From: Scolanthus callimorphus
Taxonomy: Eukaryota; Cnidaria; Anthozoa; Actiniaria; Edwardsiidae
DNA length: 64,000 bases
NCBI GenBank assembly: GCA_033964015.1
Contig: CM066918.1
Location: forward strand, 24,449,387-24,513,386
Direction of reading: 5' to 3'
The notes beneath the pieces are model-generated. The model saw nothing but the letters and a program-made list of their open reading frames with translations. It made no database searches and was not told the DNA's origin. Position numbers and translations under genes: made by a program. Below are positions 29,501 to 40,824 of the stretch, piece after piece; positions within the stretch are counted from its first letter, which is position 1; each line of letters begins with the position of its first letter.

Positions 29501-30822
29501 ATGCCAGAGCACGTGAAAGTGATAGAATGGCGGCATTTGGACAAGTACAAATTCTACGGCTTCTCGACCGCGTTTTACGGAGGCGTAGGAGTTCTCTTGT
29601 ACCCAGCTGACCTGGTTAAAACGCGCTTGCAGATTCAGAAAACTGAAATTAAATACAAGGGCACTTTAGACGCTTTGAAGAAAATCTTCAGGCAAGAGGG
29701 ACTTCGAGGTCTATATAAAGGCTGGGGAGTCACTCAGCTTGGTATTCTTACAGGTCATATAAATTCCACAAGCTATGAAGTTACGAGAGAGCAACTTTCA
29801 GGGTTTTCAAATGCCGTTAGAGGGTTTATTGCAGGGGGGCTTGCCTCCCTGATAGAGCAAACACTTGGGAACCCTGTTGAAGTCCTTGCACAAAGACTCA
29901 TGATACAAGGCTCTGGAGAGAGAATGAGTAAGGGCTTTCACAAACCAGTAGCTCTAACAGTCATTAGAGAGGTTTTGAATAAGCATGGTGTCGCTGGGTT
30001 TTACCGTGGCTTTTTGGTGTCAATAATAAACAGTGGCTTATGGAGTGGTATTTGGTGGGCCGCATATGGCTCTTATTTAGAAATGATAGGGCATCATGCA
30101 CCTAGTGGAACCTCACACCTTATAATTCAGGGACTTTCTGGTGCATTGTCTGGAGTAACAACCGCTGTGTTGTGCAATCCACTGGAGATCATGCGAGTCC
30201 GACTACAGGTAAGAATTCAACTATAAAGAATAATGACCCTTTATTGATAATTTGTACCAATGTTAGTGAATGGCTCTTGTGACACTAAGATTGGGTGCAC
30301 TTTTTAATGACAGCTTTCATTTTCAAGCACTAACTTTTCAAGGTCTTTGTGAACCATATAAAATATGGGTATAATTGGGGATTCCAGTACAGATCTTGGA
30401 TTTATATCACAAAGTGACAAAACCAGGACGAGGGGGGCACTAGGATGGTACCCATGGTCATAAACTCTGGGGTTTCCACAATAAAACACCATTTGTCACC
30501 TGCAAGCAGGCTAACCTCCTGCATACGGACAAAACCTTTCAATCAAAAATTGAGAGGGGCTCTTAAGACTTCAGACTTTCAGCTCTCTTCTCTTCCAAAC
30601 CTTTTTTAAAATTTTTAAACTACTGACTTCACATTTCTTTAGGTTGAAGGAGGAAAGTCAATAAGTAAAGCGTTTAAAGCACTTATCCAAAATGAAGGCC
30701 CATTGGCTTTAACTAAGGGAATGCTACCAAGTGTTATCTCTGAAGTTCCTACCAGTGTGGTGCTGATTATTGGTTATGAAACACTTAAACGACTCAGTCT
30801 GAAGGAAGTGCACTTTGAATAA
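29501..30822 (+). CDS. SLC25A44: SLC25A44-like mitochondrial carrier
   Basis: Inner-membrane carrier of the SLC25 family; mammalian SLC25A44 carries branched-chain amino acids into mitochondria. Two exons, 29501-30208 and 30643-30822, donor CTACAG|gtaaga and acceptor ttctttag, phase 0; 295 residues (vertebrate SLC25A44 is about 314). Three repeats each carry the carrier signature: PADLVKTRLQ at residues 35-44, PVEVLAQRL at 125-133 and PLEIMRVRLQ at 227-236. The N-terminus VIEWRHLDKYKFY closely resembles the IIEWEHLDKKKFY of SLC25A44, and GLRGFYRG-type and GYETLKRLSL motifs also match. The middle signature has Val instead of Asp-Val ordering and ends in Gln, as in other A44-type proteins. The carried substrate in this animal is inferred. 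Confidence 0.92.
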
Positions 30823-30930
30823 TGTACAAAGCCAATATAATTTCCTGATGGTCACACGATTAAACGTCTTAGTCTGAAGGAAGTGTAGTTTGAATAATTT
30901 ACAAAGCCAATATATTTAGAATATTTCCTG
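30770..30930 (+). repeat. Tandem duplication of the SLC25A44 coding end into the 3' UTR
   Basis: The block ACGACTCAGTCTGAAGGAAG to AATTTCCTGATGGTCACA (about 30787-30856) recurs as ACGTCTTAGTCTGAAGGAAG to ATTTCCTGAAGGTCACA (about 30864-30940). The downstream copy has TAG in place of the CAC codon and lies after the real stop. Confidence 0.65.
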
Positions 30931-31690
30931 AAGGTCACAGCTTCCTGAAAATAATCTAATATGTAAATGACATATTTTTGTGTGAAAATTGGAGTGCTCA
31001 AACCTTTTCAAATAATTATATTTATACAAATGTAGACTTTGGACACACATTACAATTTGAGCAGTGCACCAGATTTTATTGTAACTGGCTGAAAAAGCGC
31101 TCATAGTATTACAGTCTTGAGTACCAAATGTACAAGGGGGTTAGTTAAGTTTGCTTTTCGTGTTACATGGCCCACAGAGACCCTGCACTTGTCAAGAAAT
31201 TTTTATAAATTTTCTATCAACCATCATTTCAAAGGGCTATACCCCAGTGTAAGGACCTGTGTATTGTTCTGAAATAAGAACTGAACACAAAGGTGTCCTT
31301 TAGAATTGGTCCTTACACTGGGGTAACCTCTTCAAAGTGTGCTCTGCTGGCCTTGATTGTTTATTAACAAAATATATACATTGGGTAAACAAATACTATA
31401 CTATTTCCTTTAATGTGTTCTTTATTTTATCCTGAAGAAATAAGTAACTTAGGTTTTGCCTCCTGTTGTAACCATGAGTTTACAGGAAACAGGCGAAGTA
31501 AGGCAAGACTATGAGAGAGACAGGAAAGTGTTGTCATTTAGGCTCATCTCTCAAACTAAATTATGCCGGTACTAGTATTATCACAGAAACAGCATAGCAG
31601 TAACACAGACTATTAATATTAGTCATTGTCATTTGTATTTTGTTGTTCAGAATAATCTTGAAAATGTGAAAATTATGTTAAAGTTTCTTA

Positions 31691-31848
31691 TTAAGGCCTA
31701 TGGCAAACGCCAAACTTTAGCCTCTTTTCTTCTGTCTCCCCTTTCCTTTTTCAAAGGATGCCGCTTCATTATACTTTATAATCAAGAAATGTCTATTGTT
31801 TTGTATTGGAACCGCACGACTCTTGCACGGCGTTTGCCGTAGGCCTAA
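31691..31848. mobile_element. 158-bp MITE (second copy at 51330)
   Basis: Ends AGGCCTATGGCAAACGCC and GGCGTTTGCCGTAGGCCT are inverted repeats. The interior CAAAGGATGCCGCTTCATTA and TTTTGTATTGGAACCGC match the copy at 51330-51486 in reverse orientation. A more decayed relative lies at about 3870-4025. Confidence 0.75.
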
Positions 31849-32542
31849 TTTTATGCTCATCTTCCAATTTTAAAATGAATTTCAACTTAATGTAAAAATA
31901 AAATTTTACCCAGATGCATACTTTATCTACATATTGTTTGCTTTGTACAATGCTTAATATTTTTATTACACCTTATGAAGCTGAAATTATTTTTTTCTTA
32001 AATGTTAAACAAACTTAACTAAAATTCTAATACATGCACATTTGGCATTTACAGCCTGCCTGAAGAACAATTTATATGGACATACATATACAATGAGTCT
32101 TTTCCTATCACTTCTATTTTTCCAAGGGTCCAGGTATGTACAATTAAAATGGTGCCTGTCATCAACATTTGAATAAAGATCAAATTAGTATTAGCTTTCT
32201 TAACTGCCACTATAATAGTATCGGGAAATATTGCAAGTACCAGTAGTGTCAACCTTATTTTGCGACATGCTCATACACTTAACTGTCTTTTTTTGAAAAA
32301 GTTCAAGTATATAAAGGTTTGAGATTTTTCTATTCAAAATCAAGTATTTGTAACCATGTATGCAGAACTTATTTTATACCGTGTTTGCTTTGCATTAAAC
32401 TTAACTGTTATGATGATTTAGAACTGGAAACCAGCTTGTCACTGTTATAGCTGTGCTAGTTTATATCTCAGGATGATTATTTTACAATTTTGTTGAGCTA
32501 CCACAAGGCACTACATTTTGCCATCCTTCAAGAGCCTTTGCC

Positions 32543-32765
32543 AGTCACTCCTTTGTTATTGTTTTTATTCGGTATTTGCAGACAAATTATGTGTAGAAAT
32601 CAAATTAATTGGAAAAATTGTACCACATTGGCTACATCAGCCAGTAGAAATGGATGATTTCTTTGACTCTGTATGTTGCTAGGCTGAGAAAATGGTGGCT
32701 GACAGAGGCTCTTTAGCTAGGAATGCATCACACAGCCCTTGGGCTGCAGGCATATTGAGATAACC
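32543..32765 (+). repeat. Dispersed repeat, partner at 59893-60135
   Basis: CAGTCACTCCTTTGTTATTG, GTATGTTGCTAGGCTG and GGCTGACAGAGGCTCTTTA occur in the same order at both places with scattered differences. It has no obvious ends or ORF; near the LHFPL2 3' end here and in an NF-kappa-B intron at the other. Confidence 0.5.
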
Positions 32766-32861
32766 ATTAGTCTCCTCCAAGAATCCATCATTCCATGGTA
32801 CCTCAAATAGTTATTGTTTATGCGACATTTTTTATAGTTCTTTCAGATCATTCCTTGCTTA

Positions 32862-35800
32862 TCAAATAAGGCAAATACAAGTACTTCCTTCTAAAATTTT
32901 ATCCTGAACTTTATCACTTGATGTTGACTTTTCTGCTTGTGTTGCGAAGAAGGAGCAGACAAATGCAGCAATGGTGCCCCCTAGGGTGGCATAGAATGCC
33001 CAACCAAATGAACACTCATTCATTACGAAAGCCTCAGCTTTTTGATAAGGCTTCGCACAAAGCTTTTGTACTCTTGGGTTTCCCCAACCTGCTGGGTACA
33101 GAACCATTCCAATGACCAGGAAGAGACCTACAAGGAAAAGAAGGAAAAAAGTAATAATTTAAGTACTGGTCACGCATATAGCTGATAGTAAATTTTGGTA
33201 TGCAAATTAGAAAGGAAATACTTTAGTCATACACAAGTCCCAATAATGAAATACAACTACTGTGGGATAACATTACGTGGAAGTGCAAATTATACATTCC
33301 CGCAGAGAGGGAGGGGCTGGCCCCACCTTTTGACAACTTTTCATACATCCCACCCATTTTATGATACAATCTTTCTTATAACCCCCCACCCCCACTTCAA
33401 AGTGAGCTCCAAGGCCATGTTATAGAGTGTAGACAGCCTTCATACCTTAAACAGACATAATTTATTTGTGCATTTACTTTGCACAATAGATGCTTTTTAA
33501 AAACTAATTTGTTTAAATTGTCTTTGCAGCCTTATAATTTTTCTATAGTTCTTACATTCATACAATGCGTATATTGATTTAAGCCTATGTTCTTGTCTTG
33601 ATTTTTCCTAGTCATCACAATCACACATTTGTTAAAATGTACATGCATGACCTCTTACTAAAAGTAGCCTGATTACAACCTCTTAAAGGCTTATCTTTGC
33701 TCCTTTATTCTAAAAACATGACCAGCTGATAGAAGCATTCAAATCCTTAAACTCCAAGATAAGAAAGATAAAGATGACCCCCTAGAGATTTTGAAATTTT
33801 CCCTCACATCTCAGCTCAGTTTATGAATATTGCAATCTTGACTTGCCAAAGATGTGGCCATGAAGATTTATTTTTCTTTTTATGTACAAACTCTGATCAA
33901 GGAAGAAAAGGAAAGTTCCATAAATTACATGTAGAAGCAGAAAGCTAGTTTCTTTGCAGCTGTGGTGTGCAACACACTGTACCATTAATCATATTGTAGA
34001 CATAACAATTTCTAAAAAAATTAGGCTTTTAGGTCAACCACAAGAATGCTTGTTGTCAATTTCTAAAAAAAACTGGTTCTACTACTGTCAATTGTTTCAA
34101 GGAGATTCTTTACAGAAATGTCAAATAGTAACCTACATTTACCGTAGGTGTCAAAATGCCCTCTAATCAAAACACCTCTCATAAAGGAATTCTAACAATT
34201 TGATTTTCCACAAAATTAGCAAAATTCTGAATCTTATAATTGCAGATTAATTAACACCTAACTTTTTGGTAGCACACTGTTTTGTGTGTGTATTTTAGCC
34301 AGGGAAAAGCAGTATTGGATCCTCCAAGGACCTCCTTACAGTCAAACCTACACTTGGGTTTGACACAATGGTTTGACACAATGGTTGCCCAGTAAGCAAT
34401 TGACCAGCTGCACAAGGGCTCAGTGTACAATCCTTTTTATGCTTATAATATGTTAGCTTGTTTTGTTGCATGAATAGGAACAGTCCCAAACTCTATCATT
34501 TTTAGCATAGTTTGCTTGATTCTCATTGGTTTGAGTGCACAGAAAAACCCTGTTGCCTTTTGTCTTATGTTATTTTGCAAACATTCAGGCTTGATGATTT
34601 GATATTGTAAGACAATAGGTTTGTTTGCAATATCAAACAAACCTGAAGTTGAGCCAGCATTTTCCTTATTCTTTTCTGCCCTCTAACATTAGGGGTCAAA
34701 TTTGATTTCACCAATGAGTATCCCTACCCAAGTAAGTATCCCTAAGAATTGGCGAGACTCTTGATATTTTTAGGGACCATTCGCTACCCCTAATCTTGAA
34801 TTCAGAGTTGGTGGAATGTTATTGAGAAAAGGCAAATGAGGTGGCGTGTAAATTCTATTTTCAATCAGCTGGAAAACAATTCTAAACCATTTCTATACTT
34901 CAGCCAGTATTTTTCTAAATATTGTAATAAATTTTGTAGCCTATGCATGCACCCTGCCCACAATGCATTGCTTTGTTTTTATTTTCATTTACTAGCTTTT
35001 GCCCGAGGGCCAATGACGAGGCTCCCTTGTCAGTGTAGTGGGTTAGTATGTAAGTCCTACACTGAGGATGGGCAACTTCCGACGTCCCCATGGTTCTTAA
35101 CGTCCCTCTGGTTCAGGTTAGTGTAGTGCATGTGAGAGACGGGACCTATGGTTTAACGTCCTTATCCGAGAAGACGTGAAGGCCTAACCATTTGCAGATA
35201 TTAGAGCAAAGGCAGCACCTTCTCCTCAATTATTAGAAAAAGGGGTTTGAACTCCCAACCTCCCGCACATAAGCCCGGTGCTCTACCACTGCACTAACCG
35301 GTCGTCGGTATTTTCATAATTCCATACATCAGATAGCCTGCTTGCAGGCAGTACTGGGTGTTTTATCGCAGAAAACCCGGTCCGTTCACTGATCGGGCGC
35401 CATCTTGAAATTGGGCCAATTTTTGCGCTTGCTCCTGGGACCACACCTCAAAATTCCAAGATGGTGCCCGAACAGCTAACGGACTGGGTCTTCTGCGATA
35501 AAAACAACCAGTTCTGCCTGCAAGCAGGCTATTGCATCAGAAACTCTGACTTATGCAAAGGATTTCTACTTTTATAAGTCTTTCTTTTGTTTGCTAGACA
35601 GAATGTGACAGGCTGAAAATATAAGAAAGCTTTTTTCTTGAGTCTTGATGATCTAGACATTTTGTTGGTATCAAAGATTCGAAAAGCAGTGCATGGGAAG
35701 GTTGTGGACTCCTTTTAAAAGAATCTTACCTCCAATAGCTTGAATGAGCCCTCCAATTGTGAAAAGTGACTTGCGACCAATACTCTGAATACAGAACCCA

Positions 35801-36162
35801 ACTAAAGCCATAAAGACAACAACACTTAATATTGCTGTGCCGATCATCAGAAACACAATAGATGCCTTCCACTCGTCACAGGCAATATCACTGAATTCAT
35901 CCCCATAATACATGCAACGTAGCTTCTTTGTTCCACCAATAATTGTTGAAAATGGAATACAGTGATTAATAATTCCAATTGAAGGGTTGCCTTTAACTTC
36001 TGGTCCTGACAATGAGACATTATAAACCCTATATGCATCCAATGGTCCAATTAGCCAGTTTGGTGTCATAATCCCTGCAATTGTTGCTAAGGGAGCTGAT
36101 ACTGTGAAGAGCAGCCATAATATATTCCATGTGGTGACGATAACATAATGGTCTGATGCCAT
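32862..36162 (-). CDS. LHFPL2: LHFPL2-like tetraspan membrane protein
   Basis: Member of the lipoma HMGIC fusion partner-like family, four-helix plasma-membrane proteins related to claudins. Two coding exons: 36162-35730 and 33127-32862, donor GGAG|gtaaga, acceptor ccttgtag, phase 1; 232 residues against about 228 in vertebrate LHFPL2. Membrane segments lie at about 8-32, 112-138, 145-168 and 190-212. The first extracellular loop has PNWLIG, an N-V-S sequon and two Cys flanking CMYYGDEFSDIACDEWK. Diagnostic matches are GLFLVIGMVLYPAGWG, CSFGWAFYATLGGT, and the C-terminal SSDKVQ and CICLI end. An in-frame ATG five codons upstream (36177) is possible but the MASDHYVIV start fits the family better. 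The 5' UTR and promoter are not located. Confidence 0.9.
33128..35024. other. LHFPL2-like intron, first part
   Basis: AT-rich intron sequence with no recognised exon. Short frames on both strands lack conserved motifs. The tRNA-derived SINE and foldback element further along this intron are listed separately. Confidence 0.4.
35025..35310 (-). mobile_element. tRNA-derived SINE
   Basis: Read on the minus strand from about 35306, the head has a pol III A box (TTAGTGCAGTGGTAGAGCAC) and B box (GGGAGTTCAAACCCC) spaced like a tRNA, followed by a unique body with AACGTCC repeats (GGACGTTAAACCATAGG, then GGGACGTTAAGAACCA). The acceptor stem does not close, so it is not a working tRNA gene. It lies in the LHFPL2 intron. 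Confidence 0.65.
35334..35531. mobile_element. Foldback MITE
   Basis: AGCCTGCTTGCAGGCAG and CTGCCTGCAAGCAGGCT are exact inverted ends. Inner arms GTTTTATCGCAGAA and CGCCATCTTGAAATT also pair with the other side. About 198 bp, next to the SINE. Confidence 0.75.
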
Positions 36163-36177
36163 TATGCAGAGAATCAA

Positions 36178-39100
36178 TGTTCAAACTACTTGAATTAATA
36201 CCAGCTGTTGGAATTCTCTAAAGTTTACTGCTGATGGATGGTATTTTTTCACACTAGGAAGTTAGGAAGTGTAAACTTTTTCTTGCTATGAAGTATAGTA
36301 GTTTAACTTGCAGAACTGCTGTTGTCGTTTTGTTGCCTTCTGTTTCCACACCTACACAACAGCAAAATAAAAAACAGACATTAATTATTTTGATAGGAGG
36401 TAGAACTGAATAGAAATAGAATTTCAGGAACAGGGTTTTGGGTGAGCAAAAGATTAGGGTTCTGGTTGGAAAACAGCATTGTTTTTTGAATTAAAATAAG
36501 TACCGGTAACCCACAAAAATTAGCAGAAAGCAAGCAACATGATGCTGGCTCTGAGGTTAGTACGCTTGAGGTGAAATTCAAGGGTGTGCCATATTGAGCA
36601 TCTGAATAACACAAACCATTAGGACTTGAATAAACATGGCAGTAAGGCCTCAGTTTGATAATCAAATAAAAGAATCCTGTTGGGTTATGTCAAAACTAAA
36701 AGGAAATGAAGTTGTATTACAGCTGTTTTAAAATTCTTAACAAAAATATATCTTCCAATTATGAATTTTTAATGTGGAAAAACAGGATTTAATATAAAAA
36801 GAGTGATCCAAATATTTTGGTAGAGATTTAGATGTGATAAATGCCTATTTACAACAAGAAGGATAGCAGGAAATTTATCAGGAAGCTCTTATAGCCCCAC
36901 CTGGATACAATGGGTATAAAATTGAGCTTGACAATACATTAGGAAGAGTTCGCTAGCATTTCAAGAATTCTTAATTGTACACAGGAAACAGATGAAAGGA
37001 GTTAGCAAAACCCTGTGAAAGGCACTAGAAAATAGTTTTTGAATAATTTACTGTGGTTATTGAAAAACAAAACAGTCATGAAAATTCATGAGCTTCTATT
37101 AGGAAGATAACAGAGATAGCTTATTTTAATCACATACCTATAATTAAGAACTCAGAAAACCTAATATTCTGAACCGTGTTAATTGTGAAATACATGGGAT
37201 ATTGTAGGAAATGTAAATGGAAAAATGAAGTTAAAGATTTGCTGGGAAAATATGTTAGAGCGATATTAGTATTGTAGAATAAAACTATCGAAGCAATATA
37301 GCTAGGATAAAAAAAATTAAAAAAACGTATTAGGAGGTCAACATATATTTGCCAGTGGGAAAACCGCTTGCGCCCTGCGGAGAGATTAGTGACAAAAATC
37401 AAGAAATTCACGCGAAGCAACAAGTACCGCAATTAGTTTTTCTAACAATTCTGCAATCCAGTTTAGGATTCTGTATTTGGATTTCAGTATTACATAGATT
37501 GATTTATTAGCCCATAGGCCAGACAATGAAAAGTTGTTCAACTTGAACGCAAACATAAACAGACAAAATAGTGCTTCAGGTTCAAACATAATGAGATTTA
37601 GTACGTCAGGAAAATTAAAATCCTAAAGGAGAAAATGGCTTTGGTTAGATAACGTGAGAGTTTTTCGGTTGATGAAAATGTACTATAAAAATAATATTGG
37701 TATTGAAGTTAGACTTAGTTCGCTTTTTAATTGCTCGCTTCTCGATGTGTTGGCATTACTTTCGAGATCTCACTTTCAGCGGGAAACAAGCAAAACCTAA
37801 TCCCTATTCAAGCAGAGCATACAAATTGCTGAATTCGTGACGAGCATAATCGCAAAATACTTACACTGGATCACAACTTGAAGGGTACGAATACTTGTAT
37901 AAGTTATAGGTGAAGCGATGGAATCTTCGAATGCAAATTTTTTACGTTGCGCTAACAAATGGCGGGCTTCTCTGTGCCCTGAACCCACAAATCAGACGAG
38001 TAGATAGTGCCGGCCAATCGCTTTAGGCGCAATTGTTACTTGAGCACACAGATTTCTGCCAAACCTCATTGAAATAAAACACCGATGTTTGATACAACCT
38101 TGTGATGCTTTGCTCCTAGAGGTCAGATATAAAAGCTGGGACTTTACGAAGAACAATATGCCGAAGTTTCCTTTCAAAATATTATCATGTGCACAGACAG
38201 TCCTTATCGAACAGAGAAGAGAAATATTGTTTTTAAATCTAATCACCAGAAATAGTCTGCTGATTTAGTCGGCAGGCCCGTTCCTGAGACGTAAATCTAT
38301 TTATTATTCGTTTAGCAAAGTGTTGAGCGTAACTTATTTTGCGGTTTAGCGGGGGTATCGTGTCATTTGGCTGGACGACGTCTTTATAAAGAACTCTTGT
38401 ATTGTATGCAGAGACTTTAGTCTCTCCGGGAGTTCTAAAATACTTTAAGATCCCTTCAATAAACCCCTGAAATTCCCCAGAATAACACATACAAAACAAA
38501 GGAAACATTGACCGTTATACCTTTGAGCTTGGCTGTGATAGATTTCCTCTCGAGCTGACTTGACAAAAACACTTTCCTCTAGGCGCTGCCTGTTTGCCTT
38601 TGTACTGAATACGTCCCCGTTGTCCCTAAACAAAGCACTTTGATTTCTTATGATAAGAACGCGGTGCAATAAAAACCGTGTTCTATTCTTGTAGGATGCC
38701 GAATAGCTGAGTTTCGAGTACCATTCCTTCACACCTACCACCAAAGACCGCGCGTGCTTGTAGGTTTTATGTTTGAGTCAGATGGAATTATCGCGAATAG
38801 ACCGGAAGTCGCTGAGGGTGCCGGGAAACCGTGTCGGCTTACTGACGCGCAAGATTAGCCACTCGTAGAAAGGAACGTGAAAACATTACATCTCTCTCTC
38901 TCGTATGCCCGCCCACACTTTTACAGATAACAATTGCTCTTGATTGTCTCTCCTGTGTATTAAACCAAGTTGTCAAGTAAACATTTCATTCTGTGGTGAT
39001 ACGAGTTTTTGAGATGCTTTTTCATAAAACTGCAATGCTTTTTCTTCCCCTTGGTAGAAAGAAATGATAGCATAGAAAACAGATTAGGTGATAAGAGTTT

Positions 39101-39600
39101 AACACTCCTGGTTTAACACTAAGCATGTATAGTCATGCGTCTATCTACTTATGAACGTTTCCGCAAATCGAGAGCAGTAAAGCGGCCTTTCTGAAGATGG
39201 CAGCTTTCTAAAGGAAAAAAACGTTTTTAGATCTTAATTTTAATGACTTTTGAGCACCATTTAGCAGCCGGCTTTTGAACAATAACCAAATATAAACGAG
39301 GCCGCGATAACTGATTCAGATCCAAACCCCTTAGGGGCCATTAACACAGACTATTCTCTCTGCTTTCCGCAGTGACTTGTTGTGCTCTCCATTTCCGCCG
39401 CTATTGAAATTTAATAGAAGGAGAGCCTTGCTCGGTAGGATCCAGAAAATGAGCTCCCTAGCTACTGCTTGCTCCCTCGTATTTTAGACACAACGCCCTC
39501 AAGGCTTCTGGGGCGTGTCACTCTCCCTTGCTAATGAAGCGGACATATCACAAGCCAACGGTAATGGAGCATTAACAGCATTAATGCCTATGTTTACAGC
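36178..39600. other. Upstream region of LHFPL2-like gene, no gene recognised
   Basis: AT-rich at first, then more mixed. It may hold non-coding 5' exons and the promoter of the LHFPL2-like gene, but I can identify none. A TCTCTCTCTC run lies near 38892. Confidence 0.35.
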
Positions 39601-40824
39601 ATTCTAAAGCGAAAATAACAATAATCTCTAAATTAAAAAGCAAAACTTCTTTTGTTTCGATATTTGAAGTTTCGGTTTGCGCCCCCAATCGGACTCTCCG
39701 GCGCCTATAATGGGCATCGCACACCTGACGCCGGCTTGTCCTCGGTGATCGAAAAAGAAAAACAAATACAAAGAAATATATACGCACTGATCGAAGGCGC
39801 CGTACCTGAGAAATCTCATGTACACTTGTCAGCGTTGATAAGCGTTAGGTCTAGACATGTTCGCTTTGCGGAGCGCGCCAAGAGCTACATCTTTGACTTT
39901 TTTCTTCTCCTGAGAAGAAAGCGAGGATCATATTTCATTATTTTTTCACAAACTGAAGAGGACAAATGTTATGACCAATTGTCATTACCATGCCGTGGAT
40001 TTTTCTTTGGGTTCTTCGCGGGCCGTGCAGGAAATTTTTTTTTGCGAAAATAGGTGGCGCCGATCGCTCCATTCATCACATTCAGCAGCCAGTTCAGCCG
40101 TTGTAGCTTTCCCATCTCTCCTTCTAAACAGCATCCACGAGCATCTGACGCTTGGCGTTTGGAGGCTAGTCAGGTCAGTTGGGAGTTGCGCGCGCCGGGG
40201 GGAAGGGGGGGGGGGGGGGGGGGGGGGGGGGGTTGATGGGGGTTTGCGGCGGCTCGGGTCGACGACCCTTGTATCCAGTCTTATCCATCACTCTTGTCCT
40301 TACTGTTCTTCTCGCTTTTGCTTGAATCAATATTTGTTGCTTTTTGTTTGTTTCTCGAGCGAAAGAGTGTTTGTTTACTGTATTTGACGTCAGGAGGCAG
40401 AGTTGAAGTGTTGTGCCAACAGGACAAAGCACAGAGATAGCCCTAGCTCAGCCAAGTTTTGGGGGGTGTCGGACAGCTGCCCCGGCCCCATTCCTTTCCC
40501 CAACCCCCCAGCTACAATCAAATGCATGCAGTAGTCGGCGCACTTGCCCTTCTGTTCTTGCCGTTCACGTCTCTGCCTCTTCCAATTATAACTTCACGTC
40601 ATCACATCATCATATAATACACAAGTTATTACAATGTTGACTGGAAAATTAGGCCGCTTGTCCAGCCCAACTGCTATATAGCAACATTAAAAGTGCGAAA
40701 GGCGGAGAGAAGTGGAGGCAAGTGGGTCAATTTGCATTTGATTGTAGCTACAAATGTAGTACATGGCCAGAAGAACCTCAAACTTTAGCACATGTCACTT
40801 GGCGCTTGGCCACGGAAAACACAT
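39601..40824. other. Intergenic with a long poly-G tract
   Basis: No gene recognised. A near-pure G run occupies about 40198-40232. The flanks include CGCGCCGGGGGGAAGG. Short open frames overlap on both strands and contain polyglycine or polyproline only because of the G run. Confidence 0.4.

Larger units (their letters stand above)
30941..32861. other. Intergenic between SLC25A44-like and LHFPL2-like
   Basis: AT-rich, with 3' ends of two convergent genes. It contains a hairpin at about 31239-31326 (ACCCCAGTGTAAGGACC and its inverse), one MITE and part of a dispersed repeat (listed separately). No coding region recognised. Confidence 0.4.

Noticed and set aside
35233..35306. Functional tRNA gene
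   Set aside because: The A and B boxes are good but the acceptor stem does not pair, and a SINE body follows.
40175..40432. Polyproline/polyglycine ORFs on both strands
   Set aside because: They are produced by the poly-G tract.
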